Under the pieces are notes generated by a model. It saw only the letters and a list, made by a program, of their open reading frames with translations, ran no database searches and was not told where the DNA came from. The position numbers and the translations under genes were made by a program. A DNA stretch of 64,000 bases, taken from positions 36,315-100,314 of the forward strand of contig JAAQTN010000015.1 in NCBI GenBank assembly GCA_011742915.1, written 5' to 3'. Positions within the stretch are counted from its first letter, which is position 1, and every line of letters begins with the position of its first letter. The DNA comes from Billgrantia desiderata (GTDB taxonomy: Bacteria > Pseudomonadota > Gammaproteobacteria > Pseudomonadales > Halomonadaceae). Below, in pieces: positions 10,761 to 19,360 of this stretch.

Positions 10761-11150
10761 ATGGCCGATAAGAACATGAGCTTTCTCGTGGTAGACGACT
10801 TTCCGACCATGCGTCGGATCGTTCGGAGCCTGCTCAAGGAGCTCGGTTACACCAACGTCGAAGAGGCCGAAGATGGCCAGGAGGCGCTGAGCAAGCTGCG
10901 CGCCGGTTCGTTCGAGTTCGTGGTGTCCGACTGGAACATGCCGAATCTCGACGGCCTGGAGATGCTCAAGCAGATTCGCGCCGATGCCGCGCTCAAGGAC
11001 CTGCCCGTGCTGATGGTCACCGCCGAGGCCAAGAAGGAGAACATCATCGCGGCAGCCCAGGCAGGTGCCAGCGGTTACGTGGTGAAGCCTTTCACCGCCG
11101 CCACGCTGGAAGAGAAACTCAACAAGATTTTCGAAAAACTGGGCAAGTGA
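10761..11150 (+). CDS. cheY: Chemotaxis response regulator CheY
   Basis: Single-domain receiver of 129 residues. When phosphorylated by CheA it binds the flagellar switch and changes motor rotation. All key residues match E. coli CheY numbering: Asp12-Asp13 (VVDDFP), phosphorylated Asp57 (VVSDWNMP), Thr87 (LMVTAEA) and Lys109 (YVVKPF). A good GAGAGGAA ribosome site precedes the ATG. The next gene is the phosphatase CheZ. Confidence 0.98.
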   Translation: MADKNMSFLVVDDFPTMRRIVRSLLKELGYTNVEEAEDGQEALSKLRAGSFEFVVSDWNMPNLDGLEMLKQIRADAALKDLPVLMVTAEAKKENIIAAAQAGASGYVVKPFTAATLEEKLNKIFEKLGK

Positions 11151-11189
11151 CGCCGGCTGGCCAGTCCTGCTTGCGAAGGAGGCAACAAG

Positions 11190-11864
11190 ATGAGCGCAAA
11201 CGAGTCGCCCGGTGCTGCCGGTGAGGACCTGGTCCAGCGGATCGGCCAGCTGACTCGCATGCTGCGGGAAAGCATGCGCGAGCTGGGGCTGGACAAGGAG
11301 ATCGAGAAGGCGGCCGAAGCCATCCCCGATGCAAGGGACCGGCTCAATTACGTCGCTACCATGACCGAGCAGGCGGCCGAGCGTGCTCTTAATGCCATCG
11401 ATCGTGCCCAGCCCCTGCAGGACTCGATCAGCAGCGGCGCCGAGTCGCTGGACAAGCGCTGGGCAGAGTGGTTCGCCGAGCCCAAGGAACTCGACGAAGC
11501 GCGCGAGCTGGTCAAGGAAACGCGCTCCTATCTGGCCGAGGTGCCCGACAAGGCCCAGGCTACCCAGAAGGAGCTGCTCGAGATCATGATGGCCCAGGAC
11601 TTCCAGGACCTGACCGGCCAGGTGATCAAGAAGATGATGGACGTGATCCGTGAGATCGAACACCAGCTTGTTCAGGTGCTGATCGACAACGTGCCCGAGG
11701 AGTTGGCCCGCGAGAGCATGCAGCGCAAGGCCAACGACCAGTGGGAGAACGATGCGCGGCGACGGGAAGAGGGGCTCAAGAATGGCCCGCAGATCAAGCC
11801 TGGCGCCGATGTGGTCACCAATCAGGATCAGGTGGACGATCTGCTCGATCAGCTCGGCTTCTGA
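11190..11864 (+). CDS. cheZ: CheY-P phosphatase CheZ
   Basis: CheZ dephosphorylates CheY-P at the array. The 224-residue, mostly helical product keeps the active-site segment [14 protein letters not shown] (Asp140 and the water-positioning Gln144, equivalent to Asp143 and Gln147 in E. coli). The C-terminal CheY-docking helix is [11 protein letters not shown]. Spacing after cheY is short (39 bases) and the start has GAAGGAGG upstream. Length and layout are normal. Confidence 0.97.
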   Translation: MSANESPGAAGEDLVQRIGQLTRMLRESMRELGLDKEIEKAAEAIPDARDRLNYVATMTEQAAERALNAIDRAQPLQDSISSGAESLDKRWAEWFAEPKELDEARELVKETRSYLAEVPDKAQATQKELLEIMMAQDFQDLTGQVIKKMMDVIREIEHQLVQVLIDNVPEELARESMQRKANDQWENDARRREEGLKNGPQIKPGADVVTNQDQVDDLLDQLGF

Positions 11865-12035
11865 GCGCCACTCAGCATCCTGCCAACGCCTTTCCGTAGT
11901 AGTCCGAAAACTGCACTACCTTCCTGGCGCCGAGGGTCGTGGTCGATAAAGCCACGATCATTGGCGCTTTTTGGCGTATCGCCATCCCCTCGTTGACGCC
12001 ACAATGGCCACCGTGCGGAAAAGTGTGCGGGAGCC

Positions 12036-13232
12036 ATGGCCGACCAGAGCAGCGATCAGGAGAAGACCGAAGAGGCCACGCCTCGACGCCTCGAGAAGGC
12101 GCGCGAGGAAGGCCAGGTCGCCCGCTCCCGAGAGCTGACCACCTTCATGTTGCTGTTGGGTGGTGTGGTCGGCATGTGGTCGATGGGGGCGCTGCTCTAC
12201 GATCAGCTCGGGTTGGTCATGGAGCAGGCCTTTCTGTTCGAGCGGCGTCAGGCCTTCGAGACCGGCCCCATGCTGAGCAATGTGCTCGATCTGGGAACGC
12301 GCACACTGCTGACCATGCTGCCGCTGTTTCTGTTGCTGACCCTGGTGGCCCTGGTCGCGCCGGCGCTGCTGGGTGGTTGGCTGATTTCGGCCAAGTCGCT
12401 CAAGCCGCAGATGTCGAAGCTCAACCCCTTCAAGGGTCTGAAGCGCATGTTCGGCACCCAGGCGCTGGTCGAGCTGTTCAAGGCGGTGGCCAAGTCGACG
12501 CTGATAGGCGGGGTAGGCATGGCCTACCTCTACTTCAACCGCGGCGAATACCTGTCGTTGATGGACCAGCCAACCACCCAGGCATTGGCCCGAGCGTTGA
12601 TGATGGCTGCCCAGGCCTGCGGACTGATGGTGCTGACCCTGCTGGTGGTGATTCTGATCGACGTGCCCTACCAGCTGTGGAGTCACGCCAAGAAGCTGCG
12701 TATGTCCAAGGAAGAGGTCAAGCGCGAGCACAAGGAGTCGGAGGGCGACCCGCACGTCAAGGCGCGGATTCGCTCCCAGCAGCAGGCGATGGCGCGTAGC
12801 CGCATGATGAGCAAGGTACCGGAGGCCGACGTGATCATCACCAACCCTACCCATTATGCCGTGGCGTTGCAGTATGACGAGACGCGCATGGGGGCTCCCC
12901 GCGTGGTGGCCAAGGGCGCCGACATGGTGGCGGTACGTATTCGTGAGCTGGGCGCGGAAGCCGGCGTTCCGCTGCTGCAGGCACCACCGCTGGCGCGGGC
13001 GCTGTATCATCACGTCGATCTGGACCGCGAGATTCCGCTGGATCTGTATACCGCCGTGGCGGAAGTGCTGGCCTGGGCCTTCCGTCTCAAGCACGTTACC
13101 CAAGAGGGGGGAGAGGTGCCGCCTACACCCGAAGACTTGCCCATTCCGGAGAGCCTGGCTGTGCCGGCTACCGACGCGGCCGATGGCATAACTGACCAGG
13201 GACCGTCCGTGTCCGATGGAGCGCGTCGATGA
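12036..13232 (+). CDS. flhB: Flagellar type III export switch protein FlhB
   Basis: FlhB is an inner-membrane component of the flagellar export gate that switches substrate class after self-cleavage. The 398-residue product has a charged N terminus (EKTEEATPRRLEKAREEGQV), four membrane helices and the cleavage motif Asn270-Pro-Thr-His (IITNPTHYAVAL), one residue from the E. coli position. A tail of about 45 residues rich in Pro and acidic residues follows the cytoplasmic domain. The stop overlaps flhA (ATGA). The 171 bases between cheZ and flhB hold no gene. Confidence 0.97.
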   Translation: MADQSSDQEKTEEATPRRLEKAREEGQVARSRELTTFMLLLGGVVGMWSMGALLYDQLGLVMEQAFLFERRQAFETGPMLSNVLDLGTRTLLTMLPLFLLLTLVALVAPALLGGWLISAKSLKPQMSKLNPFKGLKRMFGTQALVELFKAVAKSTLIGGVGMAYLYFNRGEYLSLMDQPTTQALARALMMAAQACGLMVLTLLVVILIDVPYQLWSHAKKLRMSKEEVKREHKESEGDPHVKARIRSQQQAMARSRMMSKVPEADVIITNPTHYAVALQYDETRMGAPRVVAKGADMVAVRIRELGAEAGVPLLQAPPLARALYHHVDLDREIPLDLYTAVAEVLAWAFRLKHVTQEGGEVPPTPEDLPIPESLAVPATDAADGITDQGPSVSDGARR

Positions 13233-15310
13233 AATCCCTGAGCCATATTATCGGGCGTCGTGACTGGCTGGGCGACGTGCGCATGAAGCTGCTGGCCGGT
13301 CCGATCCTGATCATCATGATCCTCGGCATGATGATCGTGCCGTTGCCACCCTTCGCGCTCGACCTGCTGTTCACCTTCAATATTGCGCTGGCGGTGATGG
13401 TGCTGCTGGTCAGCATGTTCACCCAGAAGCCGCTCGATTTTGCCGCTTTCCCGGCGGTACTGCTGTTCACCACGCTGCTGCGGCTGTCACTCAACGTGGC
13501 TTCGACCCGGGTCATCCTGATGGAAGGCCACCAGGGCGGTGATTCCGCGGGCAAGGTGATCGAGGCCTTCGGGCAGTTTCTCATCGGCGGCAACTTCGCC
13601 GTGGGCCTGGTGGTGTTCCTGATTCTCGTCATCATCAACTTCATGGTCATCACCAAGGGCGCGGGGCGTATCGCCGAGGTCGGCGCGCGTTTCATGCTCG
13701 ATGCCATGCCCGGCAAACAGATGGCCATCGACGCCGACCTCAACGCAGGCCTGATCGGCGAAGAAGACGCACGCAAACGGCGTGCCGAAGTGGCCCAGGA
13801 GGCCGATTTCTACGGCTCAATGGACGGTGCCAGCAAGTTCGTGCGTGGCGATGCCATGGCCGGCCTGGTGATCATGGTGGTCAACATCATCGGCGGGCTG
13901 CTGATCGGCATGCTGCAGCACGGCATGGGTTTCGGCGATGCCGCCAAGACCTACACCCTGATGACTATCGGCGACGGCCTGGTGGCCCAGATTCCCGCCC
14001 TGATCATTTCCACCGCTGCCGGTGTGACCGTGTCTCGCGTGAACACCGAACAGGACGTCGGCCAGCAGATGATCAGCCAGCTGTTCGTCAACCCCCAGGT
14101 CATGGTGCTGGCGGCGCTGGTCATGGGTCTGCTTGGCCTGGTGCCCGGCATGCCCAACCTGGTGTTCCTGATCTTCACCGGCCTGCTGGCCGGCCTGGCC
14201 TGGATGCTGACGCGCCAGAAGGAGCAGCAACTGGTGGAGCAAGAGCTGAATACCGAGCCACCACCCCCGCCCGAGGCACCCGAGGCCAGTTGGGACGACG
14301 TGCAACTGGTCGACACCCTGGGGCTGGAGGTCGGTCATCGCCTGATTCCGCTGGTGGATCAGCGTCAGGACGGCGAGCTGCTGGGCCGCATCAAGAGCGT
14401 GCGCAAGAAATTCGCCCAGGAGGTCGGGTTCCTGCCCGCCGTGGTGCACATACGCGACAACCTGGAGCTGGGTGCCAACACTTACGTGATCACCCTGAAG
14501 GGAGCCGAGATCGGCCGCGCCGAAGCCTTCCCGGGACAGTGGCTCGCCATCGACCCCGGTCAGGTCACCGGCCAGCTGCAGGGCACGCCGACCGCCGACC
14601 CGGCATTCGGTCTGCCGGCGATCTGGATCGACGCGGGTCAGCGCGAGCATGCCCAGGTGTATGGCTATACCGTGGTCGATGCCGGCACGGTGATCGCTAC
14701 CCATCTCAACCACTTGCTGCACCGTCATGCGCCCGAGATGCTCGGCCGCCAGGAGGTGCAGAAGCTGCTCGACAAGCTGGGCGAGGAGCAGAAGTCTCTG
14801 GTCGAGGATGTCGTGCCCAAGGCCGTCAACCTGACGGCGCTGCAACGTATCCTGCAGAATCTGCTGGAAGAGGATGTCTCCATTCGCGACATGCGTACCA
14901 TACTGGATACGTTGGCCGAGTACGCCCCGCACCAGCAGGACATCAACGAGCTGACGGCGCTGGTACGCATTGCCCTCGGGCGGGCAATTACTCAGCAGTG
15001 GTATCCAGGGCGCGATACGCTGAACGTGATCGGCCTGGATGCCCAGCTCGAGCAGGTACTGATGCAGGCCATGAACGGCAACGGATCGCTCGAGCCTGGG
15101 CTGGCGGAAACGCTGATGAGTCAGGCCGAACAAGCCGTCGAGCGGCATGAGGCCAGCGGAGAGCCGCCGGTACTGGTGGTTCAGCACAGCCTGAGACCGT
15201 TGCTGGCCAGGTTCCTGCGTCGGCGCATGCGCCATCTGGTGGTCATGTCGCAGGCGGAGATACCCGATGATCGGACACTGCGCGTCACGACGCTGGTGGG
15301 AGGTCGATAA
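13229..15310 (+). CDS. flhA: Flagellar export gate protein FlhA
   Basis: FlhA is the large export-gate protein of the flagellar type III apparatus, with about eight membrane helices (residues about 20-335) and a large cytoplasmic substrate-docking domain. Recognisable segments are the FHIPEP-family stretch around FPAVLLFTTLLRLSLNVAST, GDGLVAQIPALIISTAAG, and the cytoplasmic block IRDNLELGANTYVI. Length (693) is normal. A run of prolines (EPPPPPEAPEA, about 345) forms the linker between the two halves. It overlaps flhB by four bases and lies 3 bases before flhF, so the three are an operon. Confidence 0.98.
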   Translation: MKSLSHIIGRRDWLGDVRMKLLAGPILIIMILGMMIVPLPPFALDLLFTFNIALAVMVLLVSMFTQKPLDFAAFPAVLLFTTLLRLSLNVASTRVILMEGHQGGDSAGKVIEAFGQFLIGGNFAVGLVVFLILVIINFMVITKGAGRIAEVGARFMLDAMPGKQMAIDADLNAGLIGEEDARKRRAEVAQEADFYGSMDGASKFVRGDAMAGLVIMVVNIIGGLLIGMLQHGMGFGDAAKTYTLMTIGDGLVAQIPALIISTAAGVTVSRVNTEQDVGQQMISQLFVNPQVMVLAALVMGLLGLVPGMPNLVFLIFTGLLAGLAWMLTRQKEQQLVEQELNTEPPPPPEAPEASWDDVQLVDTLGLEVGHRLIPLVDQRQDGELLGRIKSVRKKFAQEVGFLPAVVHIRDNLELGANTYVITLKGAEIGRAEAFPGQWLAIDPGQVTGQLQGTPTADPAFGLPAIWIDAGQREHAQVYGYTVVDAGTVIATHLNHLLHRHAPEMLGRQEVQKLLDKLGEEQKSLVEDVVPKAVNLTALQRILQNLLEEDVSIRDMRTILDTLAEYAPHQQDINELTALVRIALGRAITQQWYPGRDTLNVIGLDAQLEQVLMQAMNGNGSLEPGLAETLMSQAEQAVERHEASGEPPVLVVQHSLRPLLARFLRRRMRHLVVMSQAEIPDDRTLRVTTLVGGR

Positions 15311-15313
15311 GCG

Positions 15314-17536
15314 ATGAGTGTGATGCGGTTCCTGGGAGCCAACAGTCGCGAAGCCATGCGCCAGGTGCGTGCCGCACTTGGTGACGAAGCGCTGATTCTG
15401 GCCAATCGACATACCGAACAGGGGGTCGAGATTCTGGCGATGGCCGAGTCGGCTACGCCGACGCCCAGCGAGGCGATTCGCCAAAAGCAGCCCGAGCCCG
15501 AGGCTCCCGCTGGGCAAGCGATGCCGACCGGCGCAGACCCGGCCCAGGCTCAGGTACAGGCTTTCGAGGCCATGAGTGCCAGGTTGCTCGAGGAGATGCG
15601 TGACATGCGCGCTCTGCTGGCGCGCGAGAGAAGCCGACCGGAGACGGGCGGCGCAGCCGGCGAGCAGTTCGTGCGGGCAATGCTCGAAGCGGGTTTCAGC
15701 CCGGCGCTGGCCGAAGAGGTCGTCGCGTCGTTGCCGGAAGAGCTGGCTGGTGTCGAAGCGCTGGACGAGCGTGCCATGGCTTGGCTCTTACGTCAGCTGT
15801 CCAAGCGACTCGAAGGCCTGGACGACGAAGCCGCCTTCATGGATCGCGCCGGCATCGTGGCGCTGATCGGTCCTACCGGCGTAGGCAAGACCACCACCAC
15901 GGCCAAGCTGACGGCACGCTATGTCATGCGCCACGGCACCCGGCCGGTGGCTCTGGTGACCACCGACAGCTTCCGTATCGGAGCCCATGAGCAGTTGCGT
16001 ATCTATTCGCGGCTGCTCGACGTTCCCATGTACGCCCTCAACGCCGACCAGCCGGTGTCGGATCTGCTCGAGCGGATGAAGGGCAAGTCCTGCGTCATCA
16101 TCGACACGGTGGGTATGAGCCAGCGCGATCAGCGTGTGATCGAACAGATCGGTCACCTGCGCGGCGGCAACACCTCGGTGCGGCTGGTGCTGCTGCTCAA
16201 CGCTGCCAGTAATCCGGAGACCCTGGAAGAGGTGGTGGTGCGCTATCGTCAGGCGGCCCAGGCGGCCGGTGGCGAGCTCAATGACTGCATCATCACCAAG
16301 CTGGACGAGGCGGGCAGACTGGCCCCGGTACTGGACATCGTCATGCGCCACGGGCTGCGACTGCTGTTCGTCTCTCACGGCCAGCGGGTGCCGGAGGACA
16401 TGGCCCTGGCCGAGCCCGTCTCGCTCATCGAGCAGTGTCTGGCCAATCGTGTGCCCCTGGCTCGTTCCACCACCTCGCCGACGGCCGCAGACATCTCCTC
16501 GCGCGGTGCCGGCAATCTGCTGGGGCAGGGGCGCCGCCTGGCAACGGTGCTGCAGGCGTTGCGCCAGCGCTTACCGGCCTTCGACGGGCTGGAAGCCGTA
16601 TGGAATCTGCTGGGTCTGCCGGCTTCCGTGCAGCAGCAGCGTCTCGATGCGCTACTGGCAGATCATCCCCGAGCCGGCCAGGCTCACGGCATGCTGTGGA
16701 GCGAGCGGCGACGCGTTCCTGGCGAGCACTGGGCGATGCCCGACGTGGCACTGAATGCACAAGGAACCTGGCTGGCGCTGCCGCTGTTGCAGCATCGCCA
16801 GGTGGCGGGCCAACAGGCCCGTCTCGAAGGCGCGTTGCAGCACCACGTTGCCGGTGTGCATCTGATGAATGGGCTACCCGATGCCGAGGCCGGCGACTGG
16901 CTGGAGCGTCAGGGCCTGTCCTGGTGCAGCCAGGTTCGGAGCAGCTTGCGGGTCGCCCATGCGGGCGAGCGTTACAGCTTGGCTGCGCTGGAGTCGATGG
17001 CCGAGCCCACCGGTCAGGTTCGCTGCCGTTTCCGCGGCGCGCCTGCACGCCTCATGCTCGCGACGCTGCCGGTAGAGGTGAGCTTCAAGGGCAGCCGCCG
17101 TGAACGGTCGGGCTTCGACGCGCAGGCCTGGTTTGGTGAGGTTCGCGATGCAGAGAGCGGCAAGGCCTTGGCCAGACGCTATTGGATCGTACCCGCCGGG
17201 CTGAGCCGCGACCCCGAACCGCTGCTGCTTGCGCTGCTGCAAGCCGATGTGCTGCCGCAACTCGCACGCCGCGCCTGGCAGCGTCTCGAGCCGACCGAGG
17301 CTGGCGACCTGCGTGCCGATGTCCGCTTGCTCATGGCCAGCGGTCTGGCCACGGTGGCAGCCCACCTCGACCTTGCCGAAGACGAAGCCGCCATGGATCT
17401 CAGAGCCGAGCTGCTGGGTCTTGGCGGTGGGCGTCGCCGACGCCGAGACGTGGCGCTGCTCGAGTCTCTGCTACAACTTTTCCTGGTGCGCGATGCCATT
17501 CGCCACCTTGGCCTCGGTGAACGGGAGACAGGCTAG
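15314..17536 (+). CDS. flhF: Flagellar SRP-type GTPase FlhF with a long C-terminal extension
   Basis: FlhF is an SRP-family GTPase that sets flagellar position and early assembly at the membrane. The B and N domains are followed by a complete G domain: P-loop GPTGVGKTTTTAKL (from residue 186), TTDSFRIGAHEQL, DTVGMSQRD and TKLDEAG. This core ends near residue 381, where ordinary FlhF proteins of about 370-490 residues would be complete or nearly so. Here an uninterrupted frame continues for about 355 more residues to 740 with no family that I recognise. Composition and codon use of the extension look like the host's, and no frameshift or stop marks the junction. The next gene starts directly at the stop codon (TAGATG). 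Confidence 0.93.
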   Translation: MSVMRFLGANSREAMRQVRAALGDEALILANRHTEQGVEILAMAESATPTPSEAIRQKQPEPEAPAGQAMPTGADPAQAQVQAFEAMSARLLEEMRDMRALLARERSRPETGGAAGEQFVRAMLEAGFSPALAEEVVASLPEELAGVEALDERAMAWLLRQLSKRLEGLDDEAAFMDRAGIVALIGPTGVGKTTTTAKLTARYVMRHGTRPVALVTTDSFRIGAHEQLRIYSRLLDVPMYALNADQPVSDLLERMKGKSCVIIDTVGMSQRDQRVIEQIGHLRGGNTSVRLVLLLNAASNPETLEEVVVRYRQAAQAAGGELNDCIITKLDEAGRLAPVLDIVMRHGLRLLFVSHGQRVPEDMALAEPVSLIEQCLANRVPLARSTTSPTAADISSRGAGNLLGQGRRLATVLQALRQRLPAFDGLEAVWNLLGLPASVQQQRLDALLADHPRAGQAHGMLWSERRRVPGEHWAMPDVALNAQGTWLALPLLQHRQVAGQQARLEGALQHHVAGVHLMNGLPDAEAGDWLERQGLSWCSQVRSSLRVAHAGERYSLAALESMAEPTGQVRCRFRGAPARLMLATLPVEVSFKGSRRERSGFDAQAWFGEVRDAESGKALARRYWIVPAGLSRDPEPLLLALLQADVLPQLARRAWQRLEPTEAGDLRADVRLLMASGLATVAAHLDLAEDEAAMDLRAELLGLGGGRRRRRDVALLESLLQLFLVRDAIRHLGLGERETG

Positions 17537-18121
17537 ATGGGATGGGACCAGGCCGCAGGCTTGCGCCAATGGGCAAATGGAACGACGCAGGATGAGTGCC
17601 CGACACACGTGGCCGAGATGCTGGTCGAGCTGGCCACGGGAAACAAGTCGGAGAATACCCGGCCCAAGCGGGCCAGCGCCCAGCCTGCCGCTGCCAAGGC
17701 AGCGCCTGTGCCGCCGCGGTCAGCGGGCAGTGCGCGGGAGCGGACGCTGATGGTGCTGGGGTTGCCGGGCACTGCCGAGCGACACACCGCACGGGTCAGC
17801 GAATTGCTCGAGAGCTGGGCCCAGGAGGGACGGAGCTGGGTGGGCGATCCCGGTACCTGGCGTATCGTGGCGCTACCGATTGCCAGCCCGCACCTGTCGC
17901 TGCTGGCAGCACAGCAATCTCAATGGGCACTGTGGATAGACGACGACCTGGAGGCGTTCCGCCGCGGCTATCGCATGCTCAAGCAGATCGCCGAGCAGGG
18001 TGGGCCGCGACGCTTGATTGCCGTGCATCCGCCGGGCGTGGGGCGGCAGGGGCTGCTGAGCAATCTCCAGTACGTTGCGCAAGCGTATTTCGATATCGAA
18101 CTGTTGGTATTGGCGAGATGA
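17537..18121 (+). CDS. FlhG-like protein without ATPase domain, possible FlhF activator
   Basis: This 194-residue protein sits where the MinD-like ATPase FlhG (FleN) is normally encoded. It lacks a Walker A motif (no GKGGVGKT). Two parts still look like FlhG. Residues 4-10 read DQAAGLR, which fits the DQAxxLR helix by which FlhG stimulates FlhF GTPase activity. The last ~70 residues (DDDLEAFRRGYRMLKQIAEQ, then LLSNLQYVAQAYFDIELL) resemble the C-terminal helices of the MinD fold in FlhG. Between them is an Ala/Pro-rich linker. The ATG directly follows the flhF stop, and the gene overlaps flhE by ATGA. A reduced FlhG specialised as FlhF activator is an inference; an unrelated protein remains possible. 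Confidence 0.75.
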   Translation: MGWDQAAGLRQWANGTTQDECPTHVAEMLVELATGNKSENTRPKRASAQPAAAKAAPVPPRSAGSARERTLMVLGLPGTAERHTARVSELLESWAQEGRSWVGDPGTWRIVALPIASPHLSLLAAQQSQWALWIDDDLEAFRRGYRMLKQIAEQGGPRRLIAVHPPGVGRQGLLSNLQYVAQAYFDIELLVLAR

Positions 18122-18534
18122 AACCGTTCAGCCTGCGGCAACTCTGTTTTCTGACTCTTGGCGGGCTGTGGGCGGGCCTGGCTCAGGCGGCCGGCAGTTG
18201 GGTGGCCACGGCTCCTGCGGTGCAGGTCGTCATGGCCGAGCGACCCGCCATGTCCGCTGCCTTGTTGCCGCCATCTCCCGAACTGGCACGTGGGCAGGTG
18301 ATGGGCCGCGTGGTCTGGCAGTTTGAGTCGCCCGCCGGCAGGGAGGTGAATGCCTGGCTCTGCCACCCGGGGGACTGCATTCGCCTGCCCGGGCCGCGAG
18401 GGCAGACCGAGGCCCTGGCCGGGGTGCCGGCCGATACACCACTCAACTTTCAGTTTTCCCTACAGGAGCGTGGGCAGCGTGCCGCAACCCTGCAGGGGCT
18501 GCAAGTGATCGTGAATCACGACGACCTGCAGTGA
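18118..18534 (+). CDS. flhE: Flagellar periplasmic protein FlhE
   Basis: FlhE is a small periplasmic protein encoded after flhA in enteric bacteria and linked to rod assembly and to preventing proton leakage through the export gate. The 138-residue product has a clear signal peptide (cleavage after GLAQA, about residue 24). The mature part matches FlhE in its landmarks: an N-terminal GSWVATAP, the disulfide-like pair WLCHPGDCIRLPGPRGQTEAL, LAGVPADTPLNF and the terminal VIVNHDD (E. coli ends in VIVNYR). The ATG overlaps the preceding stop (ATGA 18118-18121), which fixes the start. Confidence 0.88.
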   Translation: MKPFSLRQLCFLTLGGLWAGLAQAAGSWVATAPAVQVVMAERPAMSAALLPPSPELARGQVMGRVVWQFESPAGREVNAWLCHPGDCIRLPGPRGQTEALAGVPADTPLNFQFSLQERGQRAATLQGLQVIVNHDDLQ

Positions 18535-18597
18535 TTCTGACCCGTCGAGCGCCGATCGGCATCGCTCGAGGGAACCGTCAGCCGCGAGAGCAAGAGC

Positions 18598-19305
18598 ATG
18601 TACACAGCACGAGGCAAGATCGAACAGGCAGACCTGCTGGAGGAGTACCTGCCGCTGGTGAGGCGCCAGGCGCTGTCCATGCAGGTTCGACTGCCGGCAA
18701 GTATCGAGCTCGATGATCTGATCCAGGCCGGCACCGTGGGGTTGCTCGAGGCGATGGGTCGCTTCGATGCCACTCAGGGGGCGAGTTTCGCTACCTTTGC
18801 CAGCCAGCGTATCCGTGGCGCCATGCTGGACGAGCTGCGCAGCCGCGACTGGCTGCCTCGCAGCGTGAGGCGTAACGCCCGGGCGGTCGATGAGGCCGTG
18901 CGCAGTCTGGAACAGAAGCTCGGCCGGGCGGCAGACGAGCTTGAAATAGCCGCCGAGCTCGACATGGAGCTCGAGGAGTATCGCCAGCTACTCAGTGATA
19001 CCAACAGCGGCCATCTGCTGCCCTTCGAGGTGCTCGTCTCGGAAGGCGCCGAACCCGGCATCGAGGACGCTTCGCTCGATACGCCTTATCACATGCTCAT
19101 CGACGAGGAGCGGCGTCGACAACTGGTCGATGGCATCGAGGCACTGCCCGAGCGTGAAAAGCTGCTGATGGCACTCTATTACCAGGAAGAGCTCAACCTG
19201 AAGGAGATCGGCGCTGTGCTCGGTGTCACCGAGTCGCGAGTGTGCCAGCTGCACAGCCAGGCGGTAAGCCGGTTGCGGGCACGCTTGGCGGACAGCGACG
19301 CCTAG
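18598..19305 (+). CDS. fliA: RNA polymerase sigma factor FliA (sigma-28)
   Basis: FliA directs transcription of late flagellar and chemotaxis genes. The 235-residue product has sigma regions 2 (DLIQAGTVGLLEAMGRFD, SFATFASQRIRGAMLDELRS), 3 (RSVRRNARAVDEAVRSLE) and 4 (LPEREKLLMALYYQEELNLK, then the helix-turn-helix VTESRVCQLHSQAVSRLR). Length is typical. Four promoters of its class are visible in this window (881, 7717, 21637 and minus-strand 31977-32003), which supports its activity. Convergent with the EAL-HDOD gene downstream. Confidence 0.97.
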   Translation: MYTARGKIEQADLLEEYLPLVRRQALSMQVRLPASIELDDLIQAGTVGLLEAMGRFDATQGASFATFASQRIRGAMLDELRSRDWLPRSVRRNARAVDEAVRSLEQKLGRAADELEIAAELDMELEEYRQLLSDTNSGHLLPFEVLVSEGAEPGIEDASLDTPYHMLIDEERRRQLVDGIEALPEREKLLMALYYQEELNLKEIGAVLGVTESRVCQLHSQAVSRLRARLADSDA

Positions 19306-19360
19306 GTTTTTCCAAAGGTTTTCCCAAAGCCAACGGCGCAGGAAGGCATCTCTCGCAAGC

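Noticed and set aside
11935-11985. Sigma-54 promoter before flhB (TGGCGCTTTTTGGC)
   Set aside because: The GG and GC pairs are 11 bases apart rather than the required 12, so it does not fit the -24/-12 rule.
13817-15517. A 566-residue minus-strand frame under flhA
   Set aside because: Pure antisense shadow of a strongly conserved gene; the sequence is His/Gln-rich and low in complexity with no motif.
15314-17536. Possible fusion of flhF with a neighbour by frameshift or lost stop
   Set aside because: The frame is continuous and the extension is not recognisable as a part of FlhG or another neighbour; FlhG-like sequence follows as its own gene.
18532-18560. Sigma-28 promoter before fliA (GCCGATCG at 18551)
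   Set aside because: The -10-like match has no -35: TGAT stands where TAAA is needed.
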